A stretch of 64,000 bases of DNA from RAM1 sp050247515. Its GTDB lineage: Bacteria; Pseudomonadota; Gammaproteobacteria; Burkholderiales; Burkholderiaceae_C. The notes under the pieces are model-generated. The model saw only the letters and a program-made list of their open reading frames with translations, had not been told where the DNA came from and did no database searches. Shown in pieces: positions 36,017 to 44,571 of this stretch. Numbering within the stretch: the stretch's first letter is position 1; each line of letters starts with the position of its first letter. Both the position numbers and the translations under genes were made by a program. The stretch lies in contig JBFWUB010000009.1 in NCBI GenBank assembly GCA_050247515.1, positions 1 to 64,000 of the forward strand. Direction: 5' to 3'.

Positions 36017-36637
36017 TCAGGTGATATTGAGGGCCTGGAAGGTGTCGGCCCTGGCACGGCGCTGCGCCGTGTACTTGAGCCTTTGCGCATGAACAATGGC
36101 TTTCATGTCGAAGAGCGCTCGTTCAAATAACTCGTTGATTATAACGAAATCGAATTCCGAAGCCTGGGCCATCTCCAGCGCCGCGTTGCTCAGGCGCAGT
36201 TCGATCACGTCGGGCGCGTCCTCGCCGCGGCGCTCCAGCCGCGAGCGCAGTTCCTCCCAGCTCGGCGGCAGGATGAAGATCAGCACCGCGTTGGCAAAGA
36301 CCTTCTTGATCTGGATGGCGCCCTGGAAGTCGATTTCCAGGATGACGTCGGCGCCTTGGGCAATGCGGTCCTCGATGGCCTTTTTGGAGGTGCCGTAGCG
36401 GTGGCCGTGCACATGCGCCCATTCGACAAATGCATCGCCCAGCACCATGGCGTCAAATTCCTGCTGCGACACGAAGAAGTACTCGCGGCCGTGCTTTTCC
36501 TGGCCGCGCGGTGCGCGCGTAGTGTGTGAGACAGAGGGCAGCACCCGGCCGTCCAGTTCCATCAGCGCCTTGACCAGGCTTGATTTGCCGGCCCCGCTGG
36601 GGGCGGCCACGACAAACAGGTTTCCGGGGTAATCCAT
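36017..36637 (-). CDS. gmk: Guanylate kinase
   Basis: A 206-residue P-loop kinase. The start is MDYPGNLFVVAAPSGAGKSS with Walker A APSGAGKSS, followed by SHTTRAPRGQEKHGREYFFV (GMP binding) and EIDFQGAIQIKKVF. It converts GMP to GDP with ATP. It is 18 bases from rpoZ, so co-transcription is likely, and 13 bases from yicC upstream. Confidence 0.97.
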   Translation of the reverse strand: MDYPGNLFVVAAPSGAGKSSLVKALMELDGRVLPSVSHTTRAPRGQEKHGREYFFVSQQEFDAMVLGDAFVEWAHVHGHRYGTSKKAIEDRIAQGADVILEIDFQGAIQIKKVFANAVLIFILPPSWEELRSRLERRGEDAPDVIELRLSNAALEMAQASEFDFVIINELFERALFDMKAIVHAQRLKYTAQRRARADTFQALNIT

Positions 36638-36650
36638 GGCGGGCTGGGGG

Positions 36651-37568
36651 CTACTCTATGTTCTGCACTTGTTCGCGCATCTGCTCGATCAGGACCTTCA
36701 TGTCCACCGAAATGCGGGTCAGCTCCAGGGCGGCTGACTTGGAGCCCATGGTGTTGGCTTCGCGGTGAAGCTCCTGGATCAAAAAGTCCAGGCGCTTGCC
36801 GATTTCGCCGCCTTTGGTGACCAGGCGTTCAATTTCATCCAGGTGGGACGCCAGCCGCGTGAGTTCCTCGGCCACATCAATACGGATGGCAAAGGCCGTG
36901 GCCTCGCTCAGGGCGCGGTCCTGCGCGGCTTCGGGGAGGGTGGTGCCCTCCGTCAAGGCCATGGCGTCCTTCCAGCGCTCCAGAAACCGGGCGCGCTGCT
37001 GCTCCACCAGTTGCGGCACCAGCGGGCCGGCCTGCTGGGCCAGCGTGCGCAGCTGGGCCACATGGCCCTGGATCATGCCGGCCAGGCGCGCGCCTTCGCG
37101 TTCACGCGAGGCCATCAGTTCCTTGACCGCGGTTTTGGCCAGCGCCGCCAGGTCTTCGCCCAGGTCCGTGGTGACGGGCTCGTCGGGCGTGGTCAGGCGC
37201 AGGATGTCGGCCACGCTCAGGGCGCGGGCGTCGGGCAGCCAGGTGCGCACGTTGTCCTGCAGGCTGGAAAGGCGCTGCAGCAGGCGGGCGGACGGCTCGG
37301 GCAACTGGCCGGCATTGGCGCTTTCCAGCGCGGCGCGCACCTCGACCTTGCCGCGCTTGAGCTTGGCCGTCAGCAGCTCGCGCAGTGCGGGCTCGAACGG
37401 CCGCAGTTCGTCGGGCAGGCGGAATGTCAGGTCCAGGAAGCGGCTGTTGACCGAGCGGATTTCCAGCCCCAGACGGTTGGCGGCGGGGGCTTTGGCGTCG
37501 GCGCCGGTACCGGCTGGCGCCGCGCTGCGCTGGGCGCTGGCGTAGCCGGTCATGCTGTAAACTGGCAT
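36651..37568 (-). CDS. yicC: YicC/YloC-type endoribonuclease
   Basis: A 305-residue protein with the YicC hallmark start MPVYSMTGYASA, the SVNSRFLDLTFRLPDELRP segment and the C-terminal domain ending EANTMGSKSAALELTRISVD. Members of this family are endoribonucleases implicated in small-RNA turnover. An internal stretch rich in Ala/Pro (residues 15-30) is a lineage-specific insert. The start at 37568 is chosen because the family begins with this motif. It heads the yicC-gmk-rpoZ run and is divergent from the kinase gene, with 78 bases between starts. Confidence 0.92.
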   Translation of the reverse strand: MPVYSMTGYASAQRSAAPAGTGADAKAPAANRLGLEIRSVNSRFLDLTFRLPDELRPFEPALRELLTAKLKRGKVEVRAALESANAGQLPEPSARLLQRLSSLQDNVRTWLPDARALSVADILRLTTPDEPVTTDLGEDLAALAKTAVKELMASREREGARLAGMIQGHVAQLRTLAQQAGPLVPQLVEQQRARFLERWKDAMALTEGTTLPEAAQDRALSEATAFAIRIDVAEELTRLASHLDEIERLVTKGGEIGKRLDFLIQELHREANTMGSKSAALELTRISVDMKVLIEQMREQVQNIE

Positions 37569-37646
37569 CGGGATATATAGAGATTTGGTGCGGAGCTGCG
37601 GAGAATACCGGGTTCCCGCCAACACAAGGCCCCCTCACACCAAATT

Positions 37647-38654
37647 ATGTCAAAGGTCAAACCCGCGCCGTTGCCGCCTGACACCGTGATTGGGGGTTAT
37701 CGCGTGGTCCGCAAGCTGTCCGCCGGTGGCTTTGGCGTGGTGTACCTGGCCGTTGACAACGAAGGCCAGCAAGTCGCCGTCAAGGAATACCTGCCGTCGT
37801 CCCTGGCCACGCGCGCGCCCGGCGAACTGCTGCCGCAGGTGCAACCCGAAAAACTCTCGCTGTACCGCCTGGGCCTGAAAAGCTTTTTTGAAGAAGGCCG
37901 CTCGCTCGCGCAGATCTCGCACGCGTCCGTGGTCAGCGTGCTGAACTTCTTCCGCGAGAACGAGACCGTCTATATGGTCATGAACTACCTGGAGGGCGCG
38001 ACCCTGCAGGACTTCATCATCACCGCGCGCGAGCTCAAGAAGCAGAAAGTCTTCCGCGAATCCACCATTCGCAGCCTGTTCGACGAGATCCTGCGCGGCT
38101 TGCGCATCGTGCACCAGCACAAGATGCTGCACCTGGACATCAAGCCGGCCAACATCTTCATCACCGACGACAACAAGGCCGTGATGATCGACTTTGGCGC
38201 CGCCCGCGAAGTGCTGTCCAAGGAAGGCAATTTCATCCGCCCGATGTACACGCCCGGCTTTGCCGCGCCCGAGATGTACCGGCGCGATTCATCCATGGGC
38301 CCGTGGACGGATATCTATGCCATCGGCGCCTGCATCTACGCCTGCATGCAGGGCTACCCGCCTAACGACGCGCCGCAGCGCCTGGAAAAGGACCGCCTGG
38401 CGCTGGCCCTGTCGCGTCTGCGCGGGGTGTACTCAGACAACCTGATCGAAGTGGTGGAATGGTGCATGTCGCTGGATCCGCTGTCGCGCCCGCAGTCGGT
38501 GTTTGCCCTGCAAAAAGAACTGAGCCGTGAGGGCGAGCGCCGTTACACCAAGCTGTCCGTGGGCGAAAAAATGCGCCTGCAGTTCGACAACATGGTGTCT
38601 GACGGCAAGAAGAACATCAAGCGCGCAACGGGCTTTGGCGCCAAGCTGAAATAG
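37647..38654 (+). CDS. Hanks-type Ser/Thr protein kinase
   Basis: A 335-residue soluble kinase. The glycine loop is LSAGGFGVVYLA, the ATP-binding Lys lies in QVAVKEYLP, the catalytic loop is HLDIKPANIF and the magnesium loop is IDFGAAR. There is no transmembrane helix or sensor domain; the C-terminal 50 residues are basic and may bind a partner. A PP2C phosphatase gene follows eight bases after it, so the two form a reversible phosphorylation pair. The targets are unknown. The divergent region to yicC has an 8-base inverted repeat, ATTTGGTG (37583-37590) and CACCAAAT (37638-37645). Confidence 0.93.
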   Translation: MSKVKPAPLPPDTVIGGYRVVRKLSAGGFGVVYLAVDNEGQQVAVKEYLPSSLATRAPGELLPQVQPEKLSLYRLGLKSFFEEGRSLAQISHASVVSVLNFFRENETVYMVMNYLEGATLQDFIITARELKKQKVFRESTIRSLFDEILRGLRIVHQHKMLHLDIKPANIFITDDNKAVMIDFGAAREVLSKEGNFIRPMYTPGFAAPEMYRRDSSMGPWTDIYAIGACIYACMQGYPPNDAPQRLEKDRLALALSRLRGVYSDNLIEVVEWCMSLDPLSRPQSVFALQKELSREGERRYTKLSVGEKMRLQFDNMVSDGKKNIKRATGFGAKLK

Positions 38655-38662
38655 GACGCGCC

Positions 38663-39565
38663 ATGAAATTCTCAGTCTTCCAGATCAGCCGCAAGGGCGG
38701 GCGCGAAAAGAACGAAGACCGCATGGGCTACTGCTACACGCGGGAATCCGGCCTGTTTGTGCTGGCCGACGGCATGGGCGGCCACCCCGAGGGCGAGGTC
38801 GCGGCCCAGCTGGCGCTGCAGACCATCTCGGCCCTGTACCAGAAAGAGGCGCGCCCCGTCGTCAAGGACGTGACCGAATTCCTGTCGTCGTCGCTGATGG
38901 CGGCGCACCACCAGATCATCCGCTACGCCAGCGAAAAAGGCATGCTGGATACGCCGCGCACCACGCTGGTGGCGGCCATCGTGCAGGGCAGCAGCGCCAC
39001 CTGGGTGCATTGCGGCGATTCGCGCCTGTACGTCGTGCGCGACGGCGAGCTGCTCACGCGCACGCGCGACCATTCGTATCTGGAGCAGCAAAGCGCTGGC
39101 GTGATCCGCATGGACCGCATCAACCGCAACATCCTGTTCACCTGCCTGGGCTCGCCGACCAAGCCCGTGTTTGACGTGACCGGCCCGGTCACGCTGCAGC
39201 AGGGCGACAAGATCCTGCTGTGCTCCGACGGCCTGTGGGGCACGCTGGCGGATGCCGACATCGTGCGCCAGCTCAGCACCCAATCGGTGTCTGACGCCGT
39301 GCCCGACCTGGTGGAGATGGCGCTGCGCAACGGCGGCGAGCATTGCGACAACGTGACCGTGATCGCGCTTGAATGGGAAACCCCGGATTCCTTCGAGTCC
39401 ACCCGCGGCATATCCACCGACAGCATCAGCGACGGCGTGTTTGCCTCCACCATCCAGGCCGGCGTGCTGGATACCGTGGTGGAAGACCTGGACGATGCCG
39501 CCATCGAGCGGTCCATCGCTGAAATCAACGAAGCCATCCGGCGCTCTGCGGCCCGCAAGGGCTGA
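38663..39565 (+). CDS. PP2C-family Ser/Thr protein phosphatase
   Basis: A 300-residue metal-dependent phosphatase. Motifs in order are the REKNEDRMGY start segment with the first metal Asp, LADGMGGHPEGEVAA, the HCGDSRLYVVRDG strand, LLCSDGLWGTLAD and CDNVTVIALEW. It should remove the phosphates placed by the kinase encoded just upstream. The last 60 residues (after EWETPDSFES) lie beyond the catalytic domain and are acidic. Genes for RNase PH and RdgB follow without a clear terminator. Confidence 0.94.
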   Translation: MKFSVFQISRKGGREKNEDRMGYCYTRESGLFVLADGMGGHPEGEVAAQLALQTISALYQKEARPVVKDVTEFLSSSLMAAHHQIIRYASEKGMLDTPRTTLVAAIVQGSSATWVHCGDSRLYVVRDGELLTRTRDHSYLEQQSAGVIRMDRINRNILFTCLGSPTKPVFDVTGPVTLQQGDKILLCSDGLWGTLADADIVRQLSTQSVSDAVPDLVEMALRNGGEHCDNVTVIALEWETPDSFESTRGISTDSISDGVFASTIQAGVLDTVVEDLDDAAIERSIAEINEAIRRSAARKG

Positions 39566-39575
39566 CCAAACCATC

Positions 39576-40304
39576 ATGACCTTCCAACGCAGCGGCAACC
39601 GTGCCGCAGACCAGCTGCGCCCCGTGCGCATCACCCGTGGCTACACCATCCATGCCGAAGGCTCGGTGCTGATCGAGTTTGGCGACACGCGCGTGCTGTG
39701 CACCGCGTCGGTGGAAGAAAAAGTGCCCGGCCACAAAAAGGGCAGCGGCGAGGGCTGGGTCACCGCTGAATACGGCATGCTGCCGCGCGCCACCCACACC
39801 CGCGGCGACCGCGAAGCCGCGCGCGGCAAGCAAAGCGGCCGCACGCAGGAGATCCAGCGCCTGATCGGCCGCTCCATGCGCGCGGTGTTTGATCTGAAAA
39901 AGCTGGGCGAGCGCACCATCCACCTGGACTGCGACGTGCTGCAGGCCGACGGCGGCACGCGCACCGCCGCCATCACAGGCGCCTTTGTGGCCGCGCAGGA
40001 CGCGGTCAACAAGCTGCTGGCCGGCGGCAAGCTGGCCGCCACGCCGATCCTGGGGCCGGTAGCCGCCATCTCGGTGGGCATCGTGCAGGGTGTGCCGCTG
40101 CTGGACCTGGAATACACCGAAGACTCGGCCTGCGATACCGACATGAATGTGGTGATGACCGGCGCCGGCCACTATGTGGAAGTGCAGGGCACGGCCGAGG
40201 GCGCCGCATTCACGCGCACCGAGATGGACGCACTGCTGCGCCTGGCCGAAAAAGGCATCGGCGAACTGGTGGTGCTGCAGCAAAAGGCGCTGACCGGCGC
40301 ATGA
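39576..40304 (+). CDS. rph: Ribonuclease PH
   Basis: A 242-residue phosphorolytic exoribonuclease that trims tRNA 3' ends. Typical segments are the N-terminal RSGNRAADQLRPVRITRGYT, EYGMLPRATHTRGDREAARG, RTQEIQRLIGRSMRAVFDL, then DCDVLQADGGTRTAAITGA. The ATG lies 10 bases after the phosphatase stop. Its stop overlaps the rdgB start by four bases. Confidence 0.97.
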   Translation: MTFQRSGNRAADQLRPVRITRGYTIHAEGSVLIEFGDTRVLCTASVEEKVPGHKKGSGEGWVTAEYGMLPRATHTRGDREAARGKQSGRTQEIQRLIGRSMRAVFDLKKLGERTIHLDCDVLQADGGTRTAAITGAFVAAQDAVNKLLAGGKLAATPILGPVAAISVGIVQGVPLLDLEYTEDSACDTDMNVVMTGAGHYVEVQGTAEGAAFTRTEMDALLRLAEKGIGELVVLQQKALTGA

Positions 40305-40909
40305 CTGCCGTGAAGATCGTCCTGGCGTCCAACAACAAGGGCAAGCTGGACGAGCTGCAGGCCATGTTTGCGCCGCTGCAGGTGGAGCTGATTGCCCAGG
40401 CTGCGCTGAACATTCCCGAGGCCGACGAGCCTTACCGCACCTTTGTGGAAAACGCGCTGGCCAAGGCGCGAAACGCGGCGCAGCACAGCGGGCTGCCCGC
40501 GCTGGCCGACGACGCGGGCTTGTGTGTGGACGCCTTCGGTGGCCTGCCGGGCGTGGACACGGCGTACTACGCCACGCAGTTCGGCTACGAAAAGGGCGAC
40601 GCCAACAACGTGCGCGCGCTGCTGGAGCAGCTGGCCGGCCACAGCAACCGCCGCGCTGCACTCGTCAGCACACTGGTGGCGGTGCGCACACCCGATGACC
40701 CGGAGCCGCTGATCGCCCAGGGCCGCGTGGCGGGGCTGATTGCACCCGAGCCCGCGGGCAGCAACGGCTTTGGCTTTGATCCGGTCATGTACATCCCTGA
40801 ATTCGGCCAGACCTTTGCACAGCTGCCGGTGGAAGTGAAGAACGCCAACAGTCATCGGGGTCGGGCGGCGCAGCAGATGCTGCAGCTGATTCGCGAACAG
40901 TGGCTGTGA
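40301..40909 (+). CDS. rdgB: Non-canonical purine NTP pyrophosphatase (RdgB/HAM1)
   Basis: A 202-residue house-cleaning enzyme that hydrolyses dITP, ITP and XTP. The motifs are ASNNKGKLDEL at the N terminus, TFVENALAKARNAA, LADDAGLCVDAFGGLPGVD, and NGFGFDPVMYIPEFGQTFAQ with the nearby NSHRGRA. The usual GVxSARYAG segment is changed to GVDTAYYATQFG, which is within family variation. The start overlaps rph by ATGA and the end overlaps hemW. Confidence 0.95.
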   Translation: MTAVKIVLASNNKGKLDELQAMFAPLQVELIAQAALNIPEADEPYRTFVENALAKARNAAQHSGLPALADDAGLCVDAFGGLPGVDTAYYATQFGYEKGDANNVRALLEQLAGHSNRRAALVSTLVAVRTPDDPEPLIAQGRVAGLIAPEPAGSNGFGFDPVMYIPEFGQTFAQLPVEVKNANSHRGRAAQQMLQLIREQWL

Positions 40910-42093
40910 AAGACATCCAGCACTACATGCGCCCCGGCACGTTGCAGCTGCCGGCGCTGCCACCGCTGTCGCTGTACGTGCACCTGCCCTGGTGCATCCG
41001 CAAATGCCCCTACTGCGACTTCAACTCGCACGAGATGCGCGCAAATGAAATGCCCGAGCAGCGCTACCTCGATGCCCTGGTCGCCGACCTGGACACCGCG
41101 CTGCCACTCGTCTGGGGCCGCCCCATCCACAGCATCTTCATCGGCGGCGGCACGCCCAGCCTGTTCTCGCCGCAGGCCATTGACCGCATGCTGGGTGACA
41201 TCCGCGCGCGGCTCAAGCTGGCGCCCGATTGTGAAATCACGCTCGAGGCCAACCCCGGCACCTTCGAGAAAGACCGCTTTCGCGCCTTTCGCGCGGCCGG
41301 CGTGACGCGCCTGTCGGTGGGCGTGCAAAGCTTCAACGACGCCCACCTGAAGGCGCTGGGCCGCGTGCACGACCGCGCACAGGCTATTGCTGCGGTAGAA
41401 GAAGCCGCGCAGGCCTTTGACACCTTCAACCTGGACATCATGTACGCGCTGCCCGGCCAGACGCTCGCGCAACTCGACCAGGACCTGGACCAGGCGCTGG
41501 CGCTTTCGCCGCCGCACATCTCCATCTATCACCTGACGATCGAGCCCAACACCTACTTCGCCAAGTTCCCGCCCCAGATACCGGAGGAAGACACGGCCTG
41601 GGCCATGCTGGACCGCATCACCGAACGCACCGGCGCAGCAGGCATGGACCGTTACGAAATATCGGCCTATGCGAAGCCTGGCCACCGCTGCTGGCACAAC
41701 CTGAACTACTGGGCGTTTGGTGATTACCTGGGTATTGGTGCGGGCGCGCACAGCAAGCTCAGCTTTGCGCACCGTGTGGTGCGCCAGGTGCGTTACCGCG
41801 AGCCCAAGCTGTACATGGACAACGCCCTGGCCGGCCGGGCCGTGGCGCAGGACGACGAGGTCGCGCGCGCCGACCTGCCGTTTGAATACATGCTCAACGC
41901 GCTGCGCCTCAAGGAAGGCTTTGCGCTGCAGGACTTTGCCGACCGCACCGGGCTGCCGCTGTCAGCGATCCAGCAGGGGCTGCAAGAGGCCGAGCACAAG
42001 GGTTTGATCGAGCGTGACTTCGCGCGCGTGCGCCCGACCGAGCGGGGCTTTGATTTCCTGAGTGATTTGCAGGCACTGTTTCTGGCGTCGTGA
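40900..42093 (+). CDS. hemW: Radical SAM protein HemW
   Basis: A protein of about 397 residues of the HemN/HemW group. The radical-SAM cluster motif is CIRKCPYCDF, preceded by SLYVHLPW, and followed by IFIGGGTPSLFS, LEANPGTFEKDRF and RLSVGVQSFND. HemW is a heme-binding chaperone rather than the coproporphyrinogen dehydrogenase. The start is uncertain: GTG at 40900 or GTG at 40906 (overlapping the rdgB stop as GTGA), or ATG at 40927. Confidence 0.92.
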   Translation: MAVKDIQHYMRPGTLQLPALPPLSLYVHLPWCIRKCPYCDFNSHEMRANEMPEQRYLDALVADLDTALPLVWGRPIHSIFIGGGTPSLFSPQAIDRMLGDIRARLKLAPDCEITLEANPGTFEKDRFRAFRAAGVTRLSVGVQSFNDAHLKALGRVHDRAQAIAAVEEAAQAFDTFNLDIMYALPGQTLAQLDQDLDQALALSPPHISIYHLTIEPNTYFAKFPPQIPEEDTAWAMLDRITERTGAAGMDRYEISAYAKPGHRCWHNLNYWAFGDYLGIGAGAHSKLSFAHRVVRQVRYREPKLYMDNALAGRAVAQDDEVARADLPFEYMLNALRLKEGFALQDFADRTGLPLSAIQQGLQEAEHKGLIERDFARVRPTERGFDFLSDLQALFLAS

Positions 42094-42102
42094 CCACGCC
42101 AG

Positions 42103-42190
42103 TGGCGGAAGCGGTGAGATTCGAACTCACGAACCCTTGCGGGTTGCCGGTTTTCAAGACCGGTGCAATCGACCACTCTGCCACGCTTCC
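42103..42190 (-). tRNA. tRNA-Ser (UGA)
   Basis: An 88-base class II tRNA including the encoded CCA. On the minus strand the acceptor is GGAAGCG...CGCTTCC with discriminator G. The anticodon arm is CCGGT-CTTGAAA-ACCGG with anticodon TGA, the long variable arm is AACCCGCAAGGGTT, and the T arm contains AGTTCGAATCT. All parts pair well. It is convergent with hemW. Confidence 0.95.
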
Positions 42191-42310
42191 GGTTTGGACG
42201 TTTCCGAGTCGCAATATCGGCTAATTCAATATCGCTGCCAATTTGGACACGGGGCCCGCATTGTAATATGCAGGTCAGCGCATGCAGCGAGCGTGTGAGA
42301 AGGAGTGGTC

Positions 42311-43198
42311 ATGCTGGATCGCGACGAGTTGGAAACATGGGCGCAATACAAGGCGCGTTTCGACTCACTGGATGCTCGGCGTATCCCGAGGTCGCCGGCC
42401 GATGAGTTGAGCTACCAACACTACGTCGCGCTCACCGCCCGACTACAGGCCTTCAGGTCCGGTGTCGCGGACAGGCGCCCTGAAAGATCATTGGCTCGTA
42501 CCCCTATCATGAGCCTGACTGAGTACCTGCGGGGAACCCGGCGCAGGGTGACCGAACTTGCGAAACCGCACCTGAACCGTGAGCCGCAATCACGTGGCAA
42601 GACCTTGGTGCACCTGGACATGCTGATGTACCAGTTCAAGGCCCATTTTTGCCAGGCCCCGCGAATAAACGAAGTGATGGAGAACGATGCCAAAAAAGGT
42701 GGGCGCAGTGCGGAGCGTTCTATCAACACCTTGCTCATCTGCTACTGTGGGCTGCTACGCGACATGCACGAGGTGTGTACCGCCTACATTCTTAACCATG
42801 AGAATGAGCGTGAAGAGGGTGGCGATATTCACGCGTATTCGTCCCCTGGCATGGCTGCGGTCGCGTTGGCGTTTCACAAGCCCGTCACGCGCCTCAATGA
42901 TCGACTCAACACCGTGGGCAAGCTGAAGGACCAGATCGCGGCTGCGTTGCGGGAGGCTGCTGCGGTGGTGAACGATTCACGGCCAAATCTGCTCGTTCTG
43001 TATCCCGCCGGTGGTGAAGCGGAGCTTACAGAGGTACGTACAACGCCTCATAGTTTTGCCTCTGTCAGCATGGACGTGGAGCGGCAGCAACAGACCGGCC
43101 ACTGGTACAGTTGCAACGTGGCTGGCAAGCACTACCTGAACGGGGAAATCCCCCCCTTGGACCGCAGCCGCTACCTCAGTCAAGCGGCGGCTGGTTGA
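42311..43198 (+). CDS. Hypothetical protein, 295 residues
   Basis: Starts MLDRDELETWAQYKARFDSL behind a good AGAAGGAG site. I do not recognise the family. The protein is mostly helical, with segments TEYLRGTRRRVTELAKPHLN, RSINTLLICYCGLLRDMHEV and LVLYPAGGEAELTEVRTTPH, and no signal peptide, membrane helix or known catalytic motif. It sits alone between tRNA-Ser and the urease operon, which is on the other strand. Placement next to a tRNA and codon use a little less GC-biased than its neighbours hint at later arrival. Confidence 0.65.
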   Translation: MLDRDELETWAQYKARFDSLDARRIPRSPADELSYQHYVALTARLQAFRSGVADRRPERSLARTPIMSLTEYLRGTRRRVTELAKPHLNREPQSRGKTLVHLDMLMYQFKAHFCQAPRINEVMENDAKKGGRSAERSINTLLICYCGLLRDMHEVCTAYILNHENEREEGGDIHAYSSPGMAAVALAFHKPVTRLNDRLNTVGKLKDQIAAALREAAAVVNDSRPNLLVLYPAGGEAELTEVRTTPHSFASVSMDVERQQQTGHWYSCNVAGKHYLNGEIPPLDRSRYLSQAAAG

Positions 43199-43213
43199 AC
43201 GCGCCAAGCCGAC

Positions 43214-43867
43214 TCAGGCGGCCTGCAGCATGCCCCGTTGCTCGATGAAAGCCACCACCTGCGCCACGCCACTCAGGGTCTTGAGGTTGGTCATGACGTA
43301 GGGTTTGTCGCGGCGCATGCGCTGGGTATCGGCCTCCATCACGCCAAGATCAGCGCCCACATGGGGCGCCAGATCGGTCTTGTTGATGACGAACAGGTCG
43401 CTCTTGGTAATGCCCGGCCCGCCCTTGCGCGGAATCTTCTCGCCCGCCGCCACGTCGATCACGTAGATGGTCAGGTCGGAGAGTTCGGGGCTGAAGGTGG
43501 CGGCCAGGTTGTCGCCGCCGCTTTCCACAAACACCACGTCGGCGTCGGGAAAGTCCTCCAGCATGCGGTCGATCGCCTCCAGGTTGATGGACGCGTCTTC
43601 ACGGATGGCGGTGTGCGGGCAGCCGCCCGTTTCCACACCCATGATGCGCTCGGCCGGCAGCGCGCCGCTCACGGTCAGGATGCGCTGGTCTTCCTTGGTG
43701 TAGATGTCGTTGGTGATGGCGACCAGGTCGTACTTCTCGCGCATGGCCTTGCACAGCATCTCCAGCAGGGTGGTCTTGCCCGAGCCCACCGGCCCGCCTA
43801 TGCCCACGCGCAGGGGCGGCAGCTTCTTGTTGCGGTTCTTGATGTGGTGCAAGGCGGTGGTGTTCAT
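43214..43867 (-). CDS. ureG: Urease accessory GTPase UreG
   Basis: A 217-residue SIMIBI GTPase. The P loop is GIGGPVGSGKTTLLEMLCKA, nickel ligands are expected in the GVETGGCPHTAIRED segment (Cys-Pro-His), and NKTD is the guanine-specificity motif. With UreE, UreF and UreD it delivers nickel to apo-urease using GTP. The start overlaps the ureF stop (ATGA). It is the last gene of the operon. Confidence 0.97.
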   Translation of the reverse strand: MNTTALHHIKNRNKKLPPLRVGIGGPVGSGKTTLLEMLCKAMREKYDLVAITNDIYTKEDQRILTVSGALPAERIMGVETGGCPHTAIREDASINLEAIDRMLEDFPDADVVFVESGGDNLAATFSPELSDLTIYVIDVAAGEKIPRKGGPGITKSDLFVINKTDLAPHVGADLGVMEADTQRMRRDKPYVMTNLKTLSGVAQVVAFIEQRGMLQAA

Positions 43868-44571
43868 GATCTGAAGAGGCGTGAGTATTGGGTTTCGTGG
43901 CGTGCGGACAAAATGGCGAGCATGGGGCTGAAGGCCTGGCGGTCCGCATCGCCCAGCCGCAGCGCATGGTCCACCGCTGCCGGTATCTCGGCGGCCAGCC
44001 GCACCAGGATGCGCTGGCCCGCGCTCTGGCCCAAGGGTACGGATTTGAGCGCGGCCTGCATCATGTTTTCGGCCCAGCCGAAGGCGAAGGCCAGCAAGGT
44101 GTCGCGCACGGTGGCGGGGGTGGCGGACGCGGCCAGGGCAAAGGCGATGGGGTAGGTGAGCGTGGGGCCGGGCAAGGCCCGTACAAGGCCTTCGACAAGT
44201 TCAGGGCGAACGGTGCGCAACCATTCCACCAGTGATCGGCCCATCTGCGTGGTCTGTTGCGTCATCTCGCTGGTTTCGCGCGTCTGCAGCACCCAGTCGT
44301 TCAGTGTGCTGATGCGGCCCGTGTCGCCGGCCCGCCAGGCGGCAACAGCCTGCGCCAGCACCGCCAGCTCGCCGCGCGCCAGGCTGGTATGCAGCTGGTC
44401 GGCCAGCCAGTCGGCGGCCTGCGCATCGTTTTTCACCAGGCCCTGCTCCACGGCCGACTCCATGCCTTCGGAGTACGAGAAGCCGCCCACCGGCAGCGCG
44501 GGCGACGCGAGCCAGATGAGCTGCAGCAGCGCTGTGTCAGTGGTGGTGGTGCTCGTGGCTGCCGTGGTCAT
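43864..44571 (-). CDS. ureF: Urease accessory protein UreF
   Basis: A UreF of 235 residues: LLQLIWLASPALPVGGFSYS, EGMESAVEQGLVKNDAQAAD and FGWAENMMQAALKSVPLGQ. It scaffolds UreG on urease. The start is placed at MTTAATSTTTTDTALLQ (44571), giving a 35-base overlap with ureE; the frame is open further upstream inside ureE. In the middle the segment WLRTVRPELVEGLVRALPG contains nine residues encoded by a DNA repeat (44189-44213) inserted in frame, probably tolerated as a loop. Confidence 0.93.
   Translation of the reverse strand: MTTAATSTTTTDTALLQLIWLASPALPVGGFSYSEGMESAVEQGLVKNDAQAADWLADQLHTSLARGELAVLAQAVAAWRAGDTGRISTLNDWVLQTRETSEMTQQTTQMGRSLVEWLRTVRPELVEGLVRALPGPTLTYPIAFALAASATPATVRDTLLAFAFGWAENMMQAALKSVPLGQSAGQRILVRLAAEIPAAVDHALRLGDADRQAFSPMLAILSARHETQYSRLFRS
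44189..44213. repeat. Repetitive palindromic-type element inside ureF
   Basis: The 25 bases starting CCTTCGACAAGTTCAGG and ending GCGAACGG match, with one or two differences, a short interspersed repeat I know from many proteobacterial genomes, where it is usually intergenic and, when translated, gives peptides such as RPELVEG or FDKLRT. Here it reads VRPELVEGL in ureF. Its presence in a conserved coding gene is unusual. Confidence 0.65.
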
